Source: an uncultured Anaerolineae bacterium (GTDB lineage: Bacteria; Chloroflexota; Anaerolineae; Anaerolineales; Villigracilaceae). Taken from it: a DNA stretch of 10,393 nt. The position numbers were made by a program, and so were the translations under genes. Location: NCBI GenBank assembly GCA_903854805.1, contig CAINXK010000189.1, positions 1-10,393 on the forward strand. Direction: 5' to 3'. Shown here piece after piece: positions 1-6,912 of the stretch. Position 1 is the stretch's first letter. Each line of letters opens with the position of its first letter. The notes beneath the pieces were generated by a model. The model was not told the origin of the DNA. It ran no database searches and worked only from the letters and a program-made list of their open reading frames with translations.

Positions 1-764
1 ACCCCACCGGGGAAGTTGGCTTCAGCCCACAGCACCGGCCGAAACCACCAGGGAATGATCAGAGAGCGTCGCGGGCGCTTGGCCAGATCAACCACGCATT
101 GAGCAACATATTTGGATGTCATGGCTGTCCAGGCCGGAACTTTGAATTCGTTCTTGAGCACGCTTGGACCGGTATGCATTCCAAATTCAGTTGCAGCTGG
201 GCCTGGGTAAATCCCCGAAACATGGATGCCTTGCAAACGCACTTCACGGCGCAGCGCATCTGTAAATCCGCGTACACCAAATTTTGAGGCTGCATAGACG
301 GAATACATGGGCGCAGCGATCCAGCCGGCGACTGATGACATATTGATGATGTGGCCGCTGCCCTGGGCGAGCATGTGGGGCAGAGTGGCGTGGGTGACTT
401 CAATCAACCCGATCAGATTGACATTGATCTGAGTCTGGATGTCTCGTTTTGATTCCAGCTGGTCGAACCAATCCAGACGCCCAAAACCGGCGTTGTTGAA
501 TAAGATATCAATCCGGCCATAATTTTCGATCACACTTTGGATCATATTGTCGATGTCTGCGCGGTTGTTAAGGTCAACCGGTGCAGCCATGGCTTCACCG
601 CCGGCAGCCTGGATGCGGGCAACTTCAGCCTGCATCCGTTCGATGCGCCGTGCGGCGAGTATTACGCTGGCGCCTTCTGCTGAAAATAACCGAACCGCAT
701 CTTCCCCAAAACCCGACGATGCGCCGGTGATCAAAACAACTTTCCCTTTGAGAGGGATTGCCAT
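1..764 (-). CDS. Short-chain dehydrogenase/reductase (SDR), C-terminus cut by window edge
   Basis: The minus-strand frame opens at an ATG ending at 764 and stays open to the window edge, giving about 254 visible residues; the stop lies outside. It begins MAIPLKGKVVLITGASSGFG. It shows the full classical SDR set: cofactor loop TGASSGFG (residues 13-20), NNAG (90-93), catalytic Ser in NMSS (about 144), and YAASK with Tyr157 and Lys161. The family reduces or oxidises carbonyl/alcohol groups with NAD(P)(H) in the cytosol; the substrate cannot be told from sequence. The visible C-terminal part (RSLIIPWWFRPVLWAE) is hydrophobic and aromatic, which may mean membrane association. A GGAG five bases before the ATG supports this start. 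The gene lies 505 bases downstream of lon and is probably transcribed separately. The SDR assignment is firm; anything narrower would be guesswork. Confidence 0.93.
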   Translation of the reverse strand, partial: MAIPLKGKVVLITGASSGFGEDAVRLFSAEGASVILAARRIERMQAEVARIQAAGGEAMAAPVDLNNRADIDNMIQSVIENYGRIDILFNNAGFGRLDWFDQLESKRDIQTQINVNLIGLIEVTHATLPHMLAQGSGHIINMSSVAGWIAAPMYSVYAASKFGVRGFTDALRREVRLQGIHVSGIYPGPAATEFGMHTGPSVLKNEFKVPAWTAMTSKYVAQCVVDLAKRPRRSLIIPWWFRPVLWAEANFPGG

Positions 765-783
765 GCTCGCTCCGTTCGCAAGT

Positions 784-813
784 ACTATTTTCTTGGTTAC
801 TAACCGGTGTCCA
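784..813 (-). promoter_or_regulatory. Candidate promoter of the left SDR with a palindrome in its spacer
   Basis: On the minus strand, TGGACA (808-813, five of six matches to the -35 consensus) is followed after 18 bases by AATAGT (784-789, four of six to the -10). A perfect 11-base palindrome, GGTTA-G-TAACC on the minus strand (795-805), lies inside the spacer, where a repressor would block polymerase. Predicted transcription would start near 777, leaving a leader of about 13 bases that contains the GGAG. The -10 is weak, so the promoter is tentative; the palindrome itself is directly visible. Confidence 0.35.
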
Positions 814-970
814 GAGGTTCAGGTCTTAACCATCACGCTCATTGCTTGCAATTCTACGCTGAGCGCTGGTTTTCTTGGCACGTGGTTATTTTACGAAAGA
901 GCTTATGCAAAATAGCCATCAGAAATAATTCTGCTCTATCCGGGAATATTCCATCCATAAGCCAGTTTTA

Positions 971-1015
971 CTCACGGGGCGAGCCACGCTGGAAAGAGTT
1001 GGCTGCCCCGATGAG
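971..1015. other. Strong 15-bp intergenic hairpin, possible structured RNA
   Basis: CTCA (971-974) pairs with TGAG (1012-1015), CGGGGC (975-980) with GCCCCG (1005-1010), and AGCCA (982-986) with TGGCT (1000-1004). Single-base bulges sit at A1011 and G981, and the 13-base loop is 987-999. It is not a standard terminator: on the plus strand it is followed by a run of A, and on the minus strand by TAAAAC with no T run. It lies about 255 bases beyond the lon stop and about 200 bases upstream of the left SDR. It could be a small RNA or an mRNA leader or tail structure on either strand. I do not recognise the family. Confidence 0.4.
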
Positions 1016-1269
1016 AAAAAAGGTTTTTGTGGCAAACCCTAGATTTGCAAGTGCCGTGCAGCAAAAATCAGCATGGCGAAAAGCAAAACCGAGCTAGCAT
1101 TGTGTAAACCCAATTGGTGCAAAACTGCTCATGCAGGCTGGAAAGCCAGAAATTGCGGCTAAATCGCCTGAATTTTCGAGCCTGACAAAAAAATCGTGAG
1201 TATATGTCTGTTTTCAATATTTATTGCCGATCTCCCTCTTGGGAAAGTGATCTGCAATTCAGCCTTGAA

Positions 1270-3774
1270 TTAGTCATCGTCGTTATCTTGCTGTTGAATT
1301 TCTTCGGGACGTTTGCGTGGGCGTGGAGGTTGGGTAACGGGTTCCGGATAGAGTGCCACTTCCAAAACCTGGTCCATGTGCTCCACAGGGATGATCTTTA
1401 AATCGGTCCGGACCCGTTTGGGTACATCCACCAGGTCTTTCATATTTTTCTGGGGCAGCATGACGACTTTTAATCCGGTTCGATGGGCGGCCAAAAGTTT
1501 CTCGCGCACACCTCCGATGGGTAGGATCCGTCCCCGCAGGGTAATCTCACCGGTCATGCCGACTTCGCGATAGATTGGCCGGCCCGTTAGCGCGGAGAGG
1601 ATGGCAGTTGCCAGGGTGATCCCGGCGCTGGGGCCGTCCTTGGGGATGGCGCCTTCTGGCATGTGTACATGGATATCCATGCGTTCGAAGATATCAGGTT
1701 CGATGCCAAAAGAATCCGCGCGAGATTTGATATAAGTCAGCGCAGCCTGGCCAGACTCTTGCATCACATCGCCGATCTGTCCGGTCATTTGCAAGCCGCC
1801 TTTACCTTCCAGTACAGCGACTTCGATTGCCATGATCTCTCCGCCATTTTCAGTCCAGGCTAGAGAGGTGGCCACGCCGACTTCATCGCGCAGTTCAGCC
1901 TCAGTACGCAGGTATTGCGGTGGGCCCAGGAATTTTTCGACCATGTTGGGGGTAATGATGGTTGGGTATTCACGTTTCTCGGCTTTTAGGCGGGCTGCTT
2001 TGCGGATCACGCGTCCGATCTCACGTTCCAGGTTGCGCACACCGGCTTCGTAGGTGTATTCGCGAATGATGCGTTGTAGGGCTGTTTCAGAGAAGCGTAG
2101 ATTGGTGTCGTGCATACCGTTCTCATCCATCTGGCGCGGGATAAGGAAACGATCTGAAATTGCCATTTTCTCTTCTTCAATATAGCCAGGAAATTCTATC
2201 ACTTCCAGCCGGTCGAGCAGCGCTTCAGGGATGGTATTCAGCGTGTTGGCAGTCGTGACAAACATGACCTTTGAAAGGTCAAAAGGGATCTCGAGGTAAT
2301 GGTCACTAAACGAGTTGTTCTGTTCCGGATCCAGGACTTCCAAAAGCGCGGAAGAAGGATCGCCGCGGAAGTCATTCCCTAATTTGTCGATTTCATCCAA
2401 CATAAAGAGCGGATTGCCACTGCCGGAGCGTTTCATGGTCTGGATGATACGTCCGGGGAGCGCGCCAATATAGGTCCGCCGGTGACCGCGGATTTCAGCT
2501 TCATCGCGAACGCCGCCCAGTGAAATGCGCACGAACTTGCGGCCCAGCGCTTCGGCGATGGATCTGCCCAGGGATGTCTTGCCTGTTCCGGGAGGCCCTA
2601 CAAAACACAGAATCGGCTGGCGTTCCTTTTTGGGTTTCAGGGAGCGCACGGCGATAAATTCCAAAATACGGTCTTTGGCTTTCTGCAGCCCGTAATGATC
2701 GCGGTCCAAGACTTCGCCAGCATGGCGGACATCCAGGTTGTCATCGGTCATTACTGACCAGGGTAGATCCAGGATCCATTCGATATAACTGCGGATAATA
2801 CCCACTTCTGGGGCCATGGGAGGCATTTGCCCGAGCCGCTCGATCTCTTTCAGGGCGGTTTTCCGGGCTTCTTCTGGCAGTTTTGCTTTATCCACTTTTT
2901 CGCGCAGTTCGCTGATATCGCGAGTCCAGATATCTCCTTCGCCGAGTTCGGTCTGGATGGCCTTCATCTGTTCGCGCAGATAAAACTCACGCTGGCTTTT
3001 ATCGACTTCGTTCTGGACGCGGGTGTGAATGTCTTCTTCCAGTTCCAGCACATCTACTTCAGCCGCCAGAAGTTCATTCACACGTTCCAGGCGCGCTTTG
3101 GGGTCGGTCATCAAGAGCAATTTTTGGCGCTCGTCGAAGGAGACCGAGATGGATGTTGCGATCATATCGGCCAACCAGCCCGGTTCAGCGATGTTCAATG
3201 CGAAAAGATGGGCTTCTTCCGGGATGGACCGATTCAATTGTACGCAGGCCTCAAACTGGCTTAAGGCGGAACGCATAAGTGCCTGAGCTTGTTTGTCGGC
3301 CTTTTCTATCTCGGGCAGAACCTTTACTTTAACTTTAATGTAGGGGGTAAAGCGTGTAAATTCAATAATTTCCACGCGTCTGCGACCCTGAACCAACCCT
3401 GAGCTGTTACCGTCTGGCATGGTCAGCAGGCGCCCAACAGCCATTTCGACGCCAACCTGAATAAAGTCATCCGCTTTGGGCGAGTCCTTTTCCGGGTCTT
3501 TTTGGGTCAGGCCAATGACCGTCTGGTTGCGCTCGTGCGCAGTCTGCAGGGTCAGGATGGAGGCTTCATTATCTACAAATACTGGTGAGACCATGTGTGG
3601 GAATACCACCAGGTCACGCATGGGTAGGACCAGGGCTTCGAAGATACCATTGGCATCTGTTTCATGGGTTGGCACACGGTACAGTTCTTCCGTCCGCTGC
3701 GAAATAGCCATGTTGAAATTTTCGTCTTCTTCTTCGTTCCAGTCGTCTTGGGGAGTGTTCCGCTTTTCTGTCAT
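1270..3774 (-). CDS. lon: ATP-dependent Lon (LonA) protease
   Basis: The 834-residue protein is a complete LonA, a cytosolic hexameric AAA+ serine protease that degrades misfolded and regulatory proteins. Visible domains are an acidic N-terminal extension (1-42), the Lon substrate-binding N-domain (about 45-245), a helical region (about 246-350), an AAA+ ATPase with Walker A GPPGTGKT (393-400), Walker B FMLDEID (457-463), a sensor-1 Asn (about 510) and a likely Arg finger (about 522), and the protease domain with the Ser-Lys dyad: Ser716 in PKDGPSAG and Lys759 in GGVREK. The 43-residue gap between them equals that of E. coli Lon (S679/K722). It is about 50 residues longer than E. coli Lon because of the N-terminal extension and a Pro/Arg/Asp-rich tail ending DNDDD. 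The ATG overlaps the folC stop as ATGA and has no strong Shine-Dalgarno, so translation is probably coupled to folC. Confidence 0.98.
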   Translation of the reverse strand: MTEKRNTPQDDWNEEEDENFNMAISQRTEELYRVPTHETDANGIFEALVLPMRDLVVFPHMVSPVFVDNEASILTLQTAHERNQTVIGLTQKDPEKDSPKADDFIQVGVEMAVGRLLTMPDGNSSGLVQGRRRVEIIEFTRFTPYIKVKVKVLPEIEKADKQAQALMRSALSQFEACVQLNRSIPEEAHLFALNIAEPGWLADMIATSISVSFDERQKLLLMTDPKARLERVNELLAAEVDVLELEEDIHTRVQNEVDKSQREFYLREQMKAIQTELGEGDIWTRDISELREKVDKAKLPEEARKTALKEIERLGQMPPMAPEVGIIRSYIEWILDLPWSVMTDDNLDVRHAGEVLDRDHYGLQKAKDRILEFIAVRSLKPKKERQPILCFVGPPGTGKTSLGRSIAEALGRKFVRISLGGVRDEAEIRGHRRTYIGALPGRIIQTMKRSGSGNPLFMLDEIDKLGNDFRGDPSSALLEVLDPEQNNSFSDHYLEIPFDLSKVMFVTTANTLNTIPEALLDRLEVIEFPGYIEEEKMAISDRFLIPRQMDENGMHDTNLRFSETALQRIIREYTYEAGVRNLEREIGRVIRKAARLKAEKREYPTIITPNMVEKFLGPPQYLRTEAELRDEVGVATSLAWTENGGEIMAIEVAVLEGKGGLQMTGQIGDVMQESGQAALTYIKSRADSFGIEPDIFERMDIHVHMPEGAIPKDGPSAGITLATAILSALTGRPIYREVGMTGEITLRGRILPIGGVREKLLAAHRTGLKVVMLPQKNMKDLVDVPKRVRTDLKIIPVEHMDQVLEVALYPEPVTQPPRPRKRPEEIQQQDNDDD

Positions 3775-5111
3775 ACTTGTTTCACTTTCTTTTGCCAGGC
3801 CGATTTGACTTCTGCGGTAACAAACATACTGCCCGCCGAGAGGATAATACTACCATTAACTTCAGCAATTTCCAGTGCCCGATTGAGAGCGGTTTCAACC
3901 GGGGTGGCGCTTTCGTATTGCAGACCTGCAAAAAGCGCGTCGCTGGCTATTTCCATGATCTTTTCGGGTTCGAGGGCGCGTGGATGGTTGGCGCGTGTGA
4001 TGATGAGCGTGCTGACCAGGTGCTTAATAGCAGCGAGCATGGCTTTCAGGTGCTTGTCTTCTGAAATGCCCAGGATCAGCACAATTTTTCGGCCTGGAAA
4101 GTAGGTTTCCAGGGTTTGGGCAAGACGTACAAAGGCATCTTCATTGTGCGCAGAGTCGAAGATCACGGTTGGTTCACGGCTGGCGATTTCAAACCGGCAT
4201 GGCCACTGCACCCTGGCGAAACCCTGCGCAATCTGGGCTTCGCTCAGCTCGAAACCGGATTTTTGCAAGGCGGCGTAGGCAGTCACAGCGTTTTCTAGCT
4301 GGTGTTGGCCGAGCAGCGGGATGGTCAGGACGACCTTTGATCCAGCCTGCCTGGCGGGCAGGTTGATCTCGAAAGATTGTCCTTCAAGTGAATGTTCCAG
4401 AGCCTGGAAGGTTAATTCCCGTCCCACCAGGCTGAACTCACAACCTTGCTTTGCTGCCACTGTTTCCAACACTTTTAGGGCTTCTGCTTTTTGCGGAGAC
4501 GATACCACGGGCACGCCGGGTTTGATGATGCCGGCTTTTTCTCCGGCGATCAAAGCCAGGGTATTACCCAGCACGGCAGTATGGTCGTAGGAAAGTGAGC
4601 TGATCACAGAGACACATGGGCTGATGATGTTTGTGGCATCCAGCCGGCCTCCCAACCCGACTTCGATCACAGCCGCGCCTACTTTTTTTCTGGCAAACTG
4701 CATAAATGCCAATGCGGTGGTGATTTCGAAGGTGGTCAGCGTTGGGATTTCTGCGACGGCCGGTTTGATCAGTTCAACCAGTTCGACTAGCTCGGCTTGG
4801 CTGGCTGGCAACGAATTGACCTGGATGCGCTCAGTGTATTCCTGTAGATGCGGGGAAGTATACAGCCCGACAGTCATACCTGCCGCCTGCAGCGCCGAAG
4901 CGCATAGCGCGGCGGTGGAGCCTTTGCCTTTGGTTCCGGCGATGTGAATACACGGGTAGCTGTTTTGCGGGTCGCCTAGAGCGAACATCAGGGCGCGCAT
5001 ACGATCAAGGTTAAAATCAGCTTTGGCAAGCTCCGAAGAGTGTTTCAGGCTGTAGTCGATGAAACTATATAAGTAATCGAGGGCGAGGTTATAGGCGGTT
5101 TCAGTGTCCAT
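3771..5111 (-). CDS. folC: Folylpolyglutamate synthase / dihydrofolate synthase
   Basis: FolC is a Mur-ligase-type enzyme that uses ATP to add glutamate to folates and, in bifunctional forms, to dihydropteroate. From the ATG at 5111 it has 446 residues, normal for the family. Visible signatures are the P-loop GTKGKGST (59-66), EVGLGGRLDATN (150-161), SYDHT (174-178), AGEKAGIIK (189-197, containing the lysine expected to be carbamylated), and DSAHN (319-323) in the C-terminal ligase domain. An in-frame TTG at 5117 could extend it by two residues, but the TACAAT -10 element at 5120-5125 would put the transcription start near the ATG, so I prefer ATG. No Shine-Dalgarno is visible. The stop shares four bases with the lon start, making a two-gene operon. 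Whether it also has dihydrofolate synthase activity cannot be decided here. Confidence 0.96.
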   Translation of the reverse strand: MDTETAYNLALDYLYSFIDYSLKHSSELAKADFNLDRMRALMFALGDPQNSYPCIHIAGTKGKGSTAALCASALQAAGMTVGLYTSPHLQEYTERIQVNSLPASQAELVELVELIKPAVAEIPTLTTFEITTALAFMQFARKKVGAAVIEVGLGGRLDATNIISPCVSVISSLSYDHTAVLGNTLALIAGEKAGIIKPGVPVVSSPQKAEALKVLETVAAKQGCEFSLVGRELTFQALEHSLEGQSFEINLPARQAGSKVVLTIPLLGQHQLENAVTAYAALQKSGFELSEAQIAQGFARVQWPCRFEIASREPTVIFDSAHNEDAFVRLAQTLETYFPGRKIVLILGISEDKHLKAMLAAIKHLVSTLIITRANHPRALEPEKIMEIASDALFAGLQYESATPVETALNRALEIAEVNGSIILSAGSMFVTAEVKSAWQKKVKQV

Positions 5112-5119
5112 TACCAATC

Positions 5120-5148
5120 ATTGTAAAACGAAAAACCGAAAACGTAAA
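5120..5148 (-). promoter_or_regulatory. Promoter of folC-lon, predicting a leaderless mRNA
   Basis: On the minus strand, TTTACG (5143-5148, four of six to the -35) is followed by a 17-base spacer and TACAAT (5120-5125, five of six to the -10). Only eight bases separate the -10 from the folC ATG at 5111. Transcription normally starts about seven bases after the -10, so the mRNA would begin at or within two bases of the ATG. Confidence 0.65.
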
Positions 5149-5178
5149 TTGCTTGATGCCATGGTTTTTGATGTTCAG

Positions 5179-5222
5179 CCGGTTATTTCAAAATGAAGGT
5201 TCCTGCAGGTTGAAATAACCGG
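5179..5222. repeat. Perfect 12-bp inverted repeat upstream of folC
   Basis: CCGGTTATTTCA (5179-5190) and TGAAATAACCGG (5211-5222) are exact reverse complements around a 20-base centre that itself contains the palindrome CCTGCAGG (5202-5209). A third half-site CCGGTT recurs at 5240-5245 inside a nine-base direct repeat CAGCCGGTT (5176-5184 and 5237-5245). Neither strand has a T run after the stem, so it is not an intrinsic terminator. It lies about 30 bases upstream of the folC -35 element, a place suited to a regulator site, though an RNA hairpin is equally possible. Confidence 0.6.
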
Positions 5223-5628
5223 TATTAACAAACGAACAGCCGGTTTGAAGAGCCAAGGGTGAGACCCGTTATTTTTGGAAAAGCACTTGGCGGGTGGTTG
5301 TGTTGATGTGGGGAAATTATTATTCGCAATACCCCGGCGCTTTGTCAGGGCCAAATGCGCTCTATTGGAAAACAATTGAACCATTCGCAAGGCCGGATTT
5401 AATGTCCAAGAATTTGTATTTTTCAAGATTGCGCAATAAAAAACATTGGACGGGGAAGGGAGAAATATTTAACCAGGGTGGAAAGGACCCCTCATGTCCC
5501 TGCCTTCAAACATGCCTGAGCGATGAAATTTGTCGATATTGGTGTGAAATTTCCAAAAAAATCGTGAAAGGAAGTTCGCAATAGATATTTTCCGAAATAT
5601 TGAAACGCACTCAGTTGAAAAGTGGTCA

Positions 5629-5657
5629 TTGACTTTATGCCTTTGGAAATGTAGAAT
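5629..5657 (+). promoter_or_regulatory. Strong sigma-70-type promoter of the DUF503 gene
   Basis: TTGACT (5629-5634, five of six) and TAGAAT (5652-5657, five of six) are separated by the ideal 17 bases. Transcription is predicted to start near 5664, only about five bases before the ATG at 5669, so there is no room for a Shine-Dalgarno. It is the best full promoter match in the window. Confidence 0.75.
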
Positions 5658-5668
5658 TTTTGCTCAGG

Positions 5669-5953
5669 ATGCTTGCAACGCTCACCATTCATTTACACCT
5701 GCCAGGTTGCGCCTCGCTCAAAGAAAAGCGCGGGCGTATTAAACCGTTCATGGCCCGTTTGCAGCGAGAGTTCAACCTATCTGTGGCCGAAATGGATTTG
5801 CAGGACCAATGGCAGCAAGCCATCATCGGTTGTGTTATGCTTGGAAATCAGGCTGCTTATCTGGACAGTGCCATGCAAACGGTGAAGCGTTGGGTGGAAG
5901 CCAACTGGACAGACGGAGACGTGATTGAGCAGCGTGTGGAATTTATTTCATAA
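5669..5953 (+). CDS. DUF503 / YlxP-like small protein
   Basis: The 94-residue protein matches the DUF503 (YlxP) family in length and pattern: an N-terminal beta strand LATLTIHLHLPGCASLKEKR, then a mid-protein block FNLSVAEMDLQDQWQQAIIGCV, with the family's SLKEKR and VAE..xQDxWQ signatures easy to see. In Firmicutes YlxP is encoded near infB and rbfA and is linked to ribosome maturation; here those neighbours are absent, so that role is only inferred from family membership. An in-frame TTG at 5660 would add three residues but lies two bases after the -10 element, before any plausible transcription start, so ATG at 5669 is chosen. A short stem ACGCC-GGT-GGCGT (5958-5970) follows the stop. The next gene starts 56 bases downstream and may be co-transcribed. 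Confidence 0.9.
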   Translation: MLATLTIHLHLPGCASLKEKRGRIKPFMARLQREFNLSVAEMDLQDQWQQAIIGCVMLGNQAAYLDSAMQTVKRWVEANWTDGDVIEQRVEFIS

Positions 5954-6009
5954 CTCGACGCCGGTGGCGTACTTGAAAATCGCCAACCGCCGAAACACAA
6001 GGAGATAGC

Positions 6010-6801
6010 ATGGACTTACGCTTGAAAAACATTCGGGCCCTGGTGACAGGGTCAACCCGCGGGTTGGGCTATGCCACCGCTCGATGCCTGTCTTTTGAAG
6101 GCGCACTCGTGGCAATCAATGGCCGCGACGATGTCCGTCTTCAGAACGTTGTTCGCAAGCTCTCGAGCGAAACCGGCAACCCGGTCTATGGGCTCGCAGG
6201 AGACGTGGGTGACCCCACCGTCCCTGAAAAAGTGATAAAGGCAGCTTATGAGAGTATGGGCGGTCTGGATATCCTGATCTGTAATGCCGGAGGCCCGCCG
6301 CCGGGTGCATTTGAGTCTTTTGATGAAACAACCTGGCAAAGGGCGATCGACCTATCCTTTATGAGCAACGTGCGTTTGATCAAAGCTGCCCTGCCGTTTT
6401 TGCGCCAGTCACAGGCTGCAAGCGTCTTGACGGTCACATCGTATTCTGTCAAACAGCCCATTCCAAACTTGGTGCTGTCGAATTCCATTCGGGCTGCCAC
6501 GATTGGCCTGACCAAGTCACTTGCGCTTGAGTTAGGGAAGGATGGTATCCGTTTCAACTCGATTCTTCCGGCCTGGACAGAAACCGAACGTGTCACTGAA
6601 TTGATGACTGCGCGTTCGAAAAACAACGGCAGCACATTACAGGCTGAAATTGACAGGCAGGCTTCTGAAAGCCCGCTGGGCCGGATGTCCACCCCGGAAG
6701 AATTTGCCAATGTGGCAACCTTCCTGGTCTCGCCGTTGGCATCCTATCTGACTGGTGTAATGCTGCCCGTTGACGGTGGTATGCTCAAGGGCACCTTCTA
6801 A
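6010..6801 (+). CDS. Divergent SDR lacking the catalytic Tyr and Lys
   Basis: The 263-residue protein has an SDR Rossmann fold: TGSTRGLG (13-20), NAGGPPPG (92-99), Ser144 in VTSYS, a helix ending GLTKSLALELGKDGIRFNSILPAW, and the C-terminal YLTGVMLPVDGGM typical of FabG-like SDRs. Where YxxxK should follow 13 residues after Ser144 there is Ser157 and Arg161 (LSNSIRAA). Known FabG-like SDRs with a NAGGPPPG loop and LSN..RA in this position form a recognised subgroup with an imperfect catalytic tetrad, so this is probably a real lineage rather than a decayed gene. It may use other residues, bind a ligand, or act as a non-enzymatic partner; the substrate is unknown. A strong AAGGAGA five bases before ATG fixes the start. 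It probably follows DUF503 in one transcript. Confidence 0.9.
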   Translation: MDLRLKNIRALVTGSTRGLGYATARCLSFEGALVAINGRDDVRLQNVVRKLSSETGNPVYGLAGDVGDPTVPEKVIKAAYESMGGLDILICNAGGPPPGAFESFDETTWQRAIDLSFMSNVRLIKAALPFLRQSQAASVLTVTSYSVKQPIPNLVLSNSIRAATIGLTKSLALELGKDGIRFNSILPAWTETERVTELMTARSKNNGSTLQAEIDRQASESPLGRMSTPEEFANVATFLVSPLASYLTGVMLPVDGGMLKGTF

Positions 6802-6822
6802 CTGTCGCCTGCGGTCAGATAT

Positions 6823-6868
6823 TGGGAAAACCTGATTATTTGTGTGACTATAGTTACAGACTTTCCCA
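6823..6868. repeat. Seven-base inverted repeat flanking the CRP-like site
   Basis: TGGGAAA (6823-6829) and TTTCCCA (6862-6868) are exact reverse complements 32 bases apart, enclosing the CRP/FNR-like palindrome. They could form the base of an RNA stem after the SDR gene or be a second protein site. No T run follows, so I do not call a terminator. Confidence 0.4.
6843..6858 (+). promoter_or_regulatory. CRP/FNR-like operator upstream of the zinc-ribbon gene
   Basis: TGTGA-CTATAG-TTACA is a 16-base near-perfect palindrome with one mismatched pair. It matches the CRP consensus TGTGA-N6-TCACA at every half-site base but one. Its centre, between 6850 and 6851, is 41.5 bases upstream of the transcription start predicted from the -10 at 6880-6885, which is exactly the class II activator position. 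The regulator itself is not in this window. Confidence 0.45.
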
Positions 6869-6879
6869 GGCAGAAGTAG

Positions 6880-6885
6880 TATATT
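6880..6885 (+). promoter_or_regulatory. Candidate -10 element of the zinc-ribbon gene
   Basis: TATATT matches five of six consensus bases. There is no good -35 at 17 bases, as expected for a promoter that depends on an activator bound near -41.5. Transcription would begin near 6892, giving a 21-base leader that contains the ribosome binding site. Confidence 0.4.
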
Positions 6886-6912
6886 TAGCTATCAACCGAA
6901 TAAGGAGAACCA

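Larger units (their letters stand above)
765..1269. other. 505-base non-coding gap between the left SDR and lon
   Basis: I found no convincing gene here. Reading frames in it lack ribosome binding sites and recognisable protein features. It holds the candidate SDR promoter (784-813), an inverted repeat CGCTCA/TGAGCG (836-841 and 860-865) that overlaps a small palindrome ATTGC-TT-GCAAT (841-852), a strong hairpin (971-1015), and a second small hairpin GGTTT/AAACC (1022-1038). Downstream of lon on the minus strand there is only a weak stem (1229-1252) and a distant run of seven T (1193-1187), so I do not call a lon terminator. No tRNA-like cloverleaf or known riboswitch consensus was recognised. 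Confidence 0.6.
5112..5668. other. 557-base divergent intergenic region between folC and DUF503
   Basis: This gap carries both divergent promoters, at 5120-5148 (minus) and 5629-5657 (plus). Between them are a 12-bp perfect inverted repeat (5179-5222), a short stem GGGT-gag-ACCC followed by TTATTTTT (5257-5275), and an AT-rich hairpin ATATTT-TCCG-AAATAT (5585-5600). The longest frame (GTG at 5294 to 5584, 96 codons) has no ribosome binding site and no recognisable protein features, so I do not annotate it. More than 300 bases in the middle have no assigned role; a small RNA is possible, but nothing matched a family I know. Confidence 0.6.

Noticed and set aside
1186..1199. 14-base direct repeat CAAAAAAATCGTGA, also at 5554-5567
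   Set aside because: Mostly an A run; one such match in a 10-kb window is quite possible by chance, and the two sites share no flanking sequence.
1229..1252. Stem GATC/GATC with CCC/GGG just after lon as a terminator
   Set aside because: Imperfect stem with mismatches and no T run next to it; the nearest T run is about 36 bases further on.
5115..5117. In-frame TTG as the folC start
   Set aside because: It lies two to four bases upstream of the likely transcription start and adds only two residues; ATG 5111 fits promoter and family.
5257..5275. GGGT-gag-ACCC stem followed by TTATTTTT as a plus-strand terminator
   Set aside because: The stem is only four base pairs, and no plus-strand gene lies upstream for it to end.
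5475..5501. AGGGTGG...TCCCT resembles the T-box antiterminator/terminator core
   Set aside because: The invariant ACCGCG part is missing, no stem I or specifier loop was found upstream, the next gene is not a synthetase or amino acid gene, and it has its own promoter at 5629.
5294..5584. 96-codon open frame in the folC-DUF503 gap
   Set aside because: GTG start without a ribosome binding site, no recognisable domain, odd composition, and it runs through a region rich in short hairpins. Kept only as a remote possibility.
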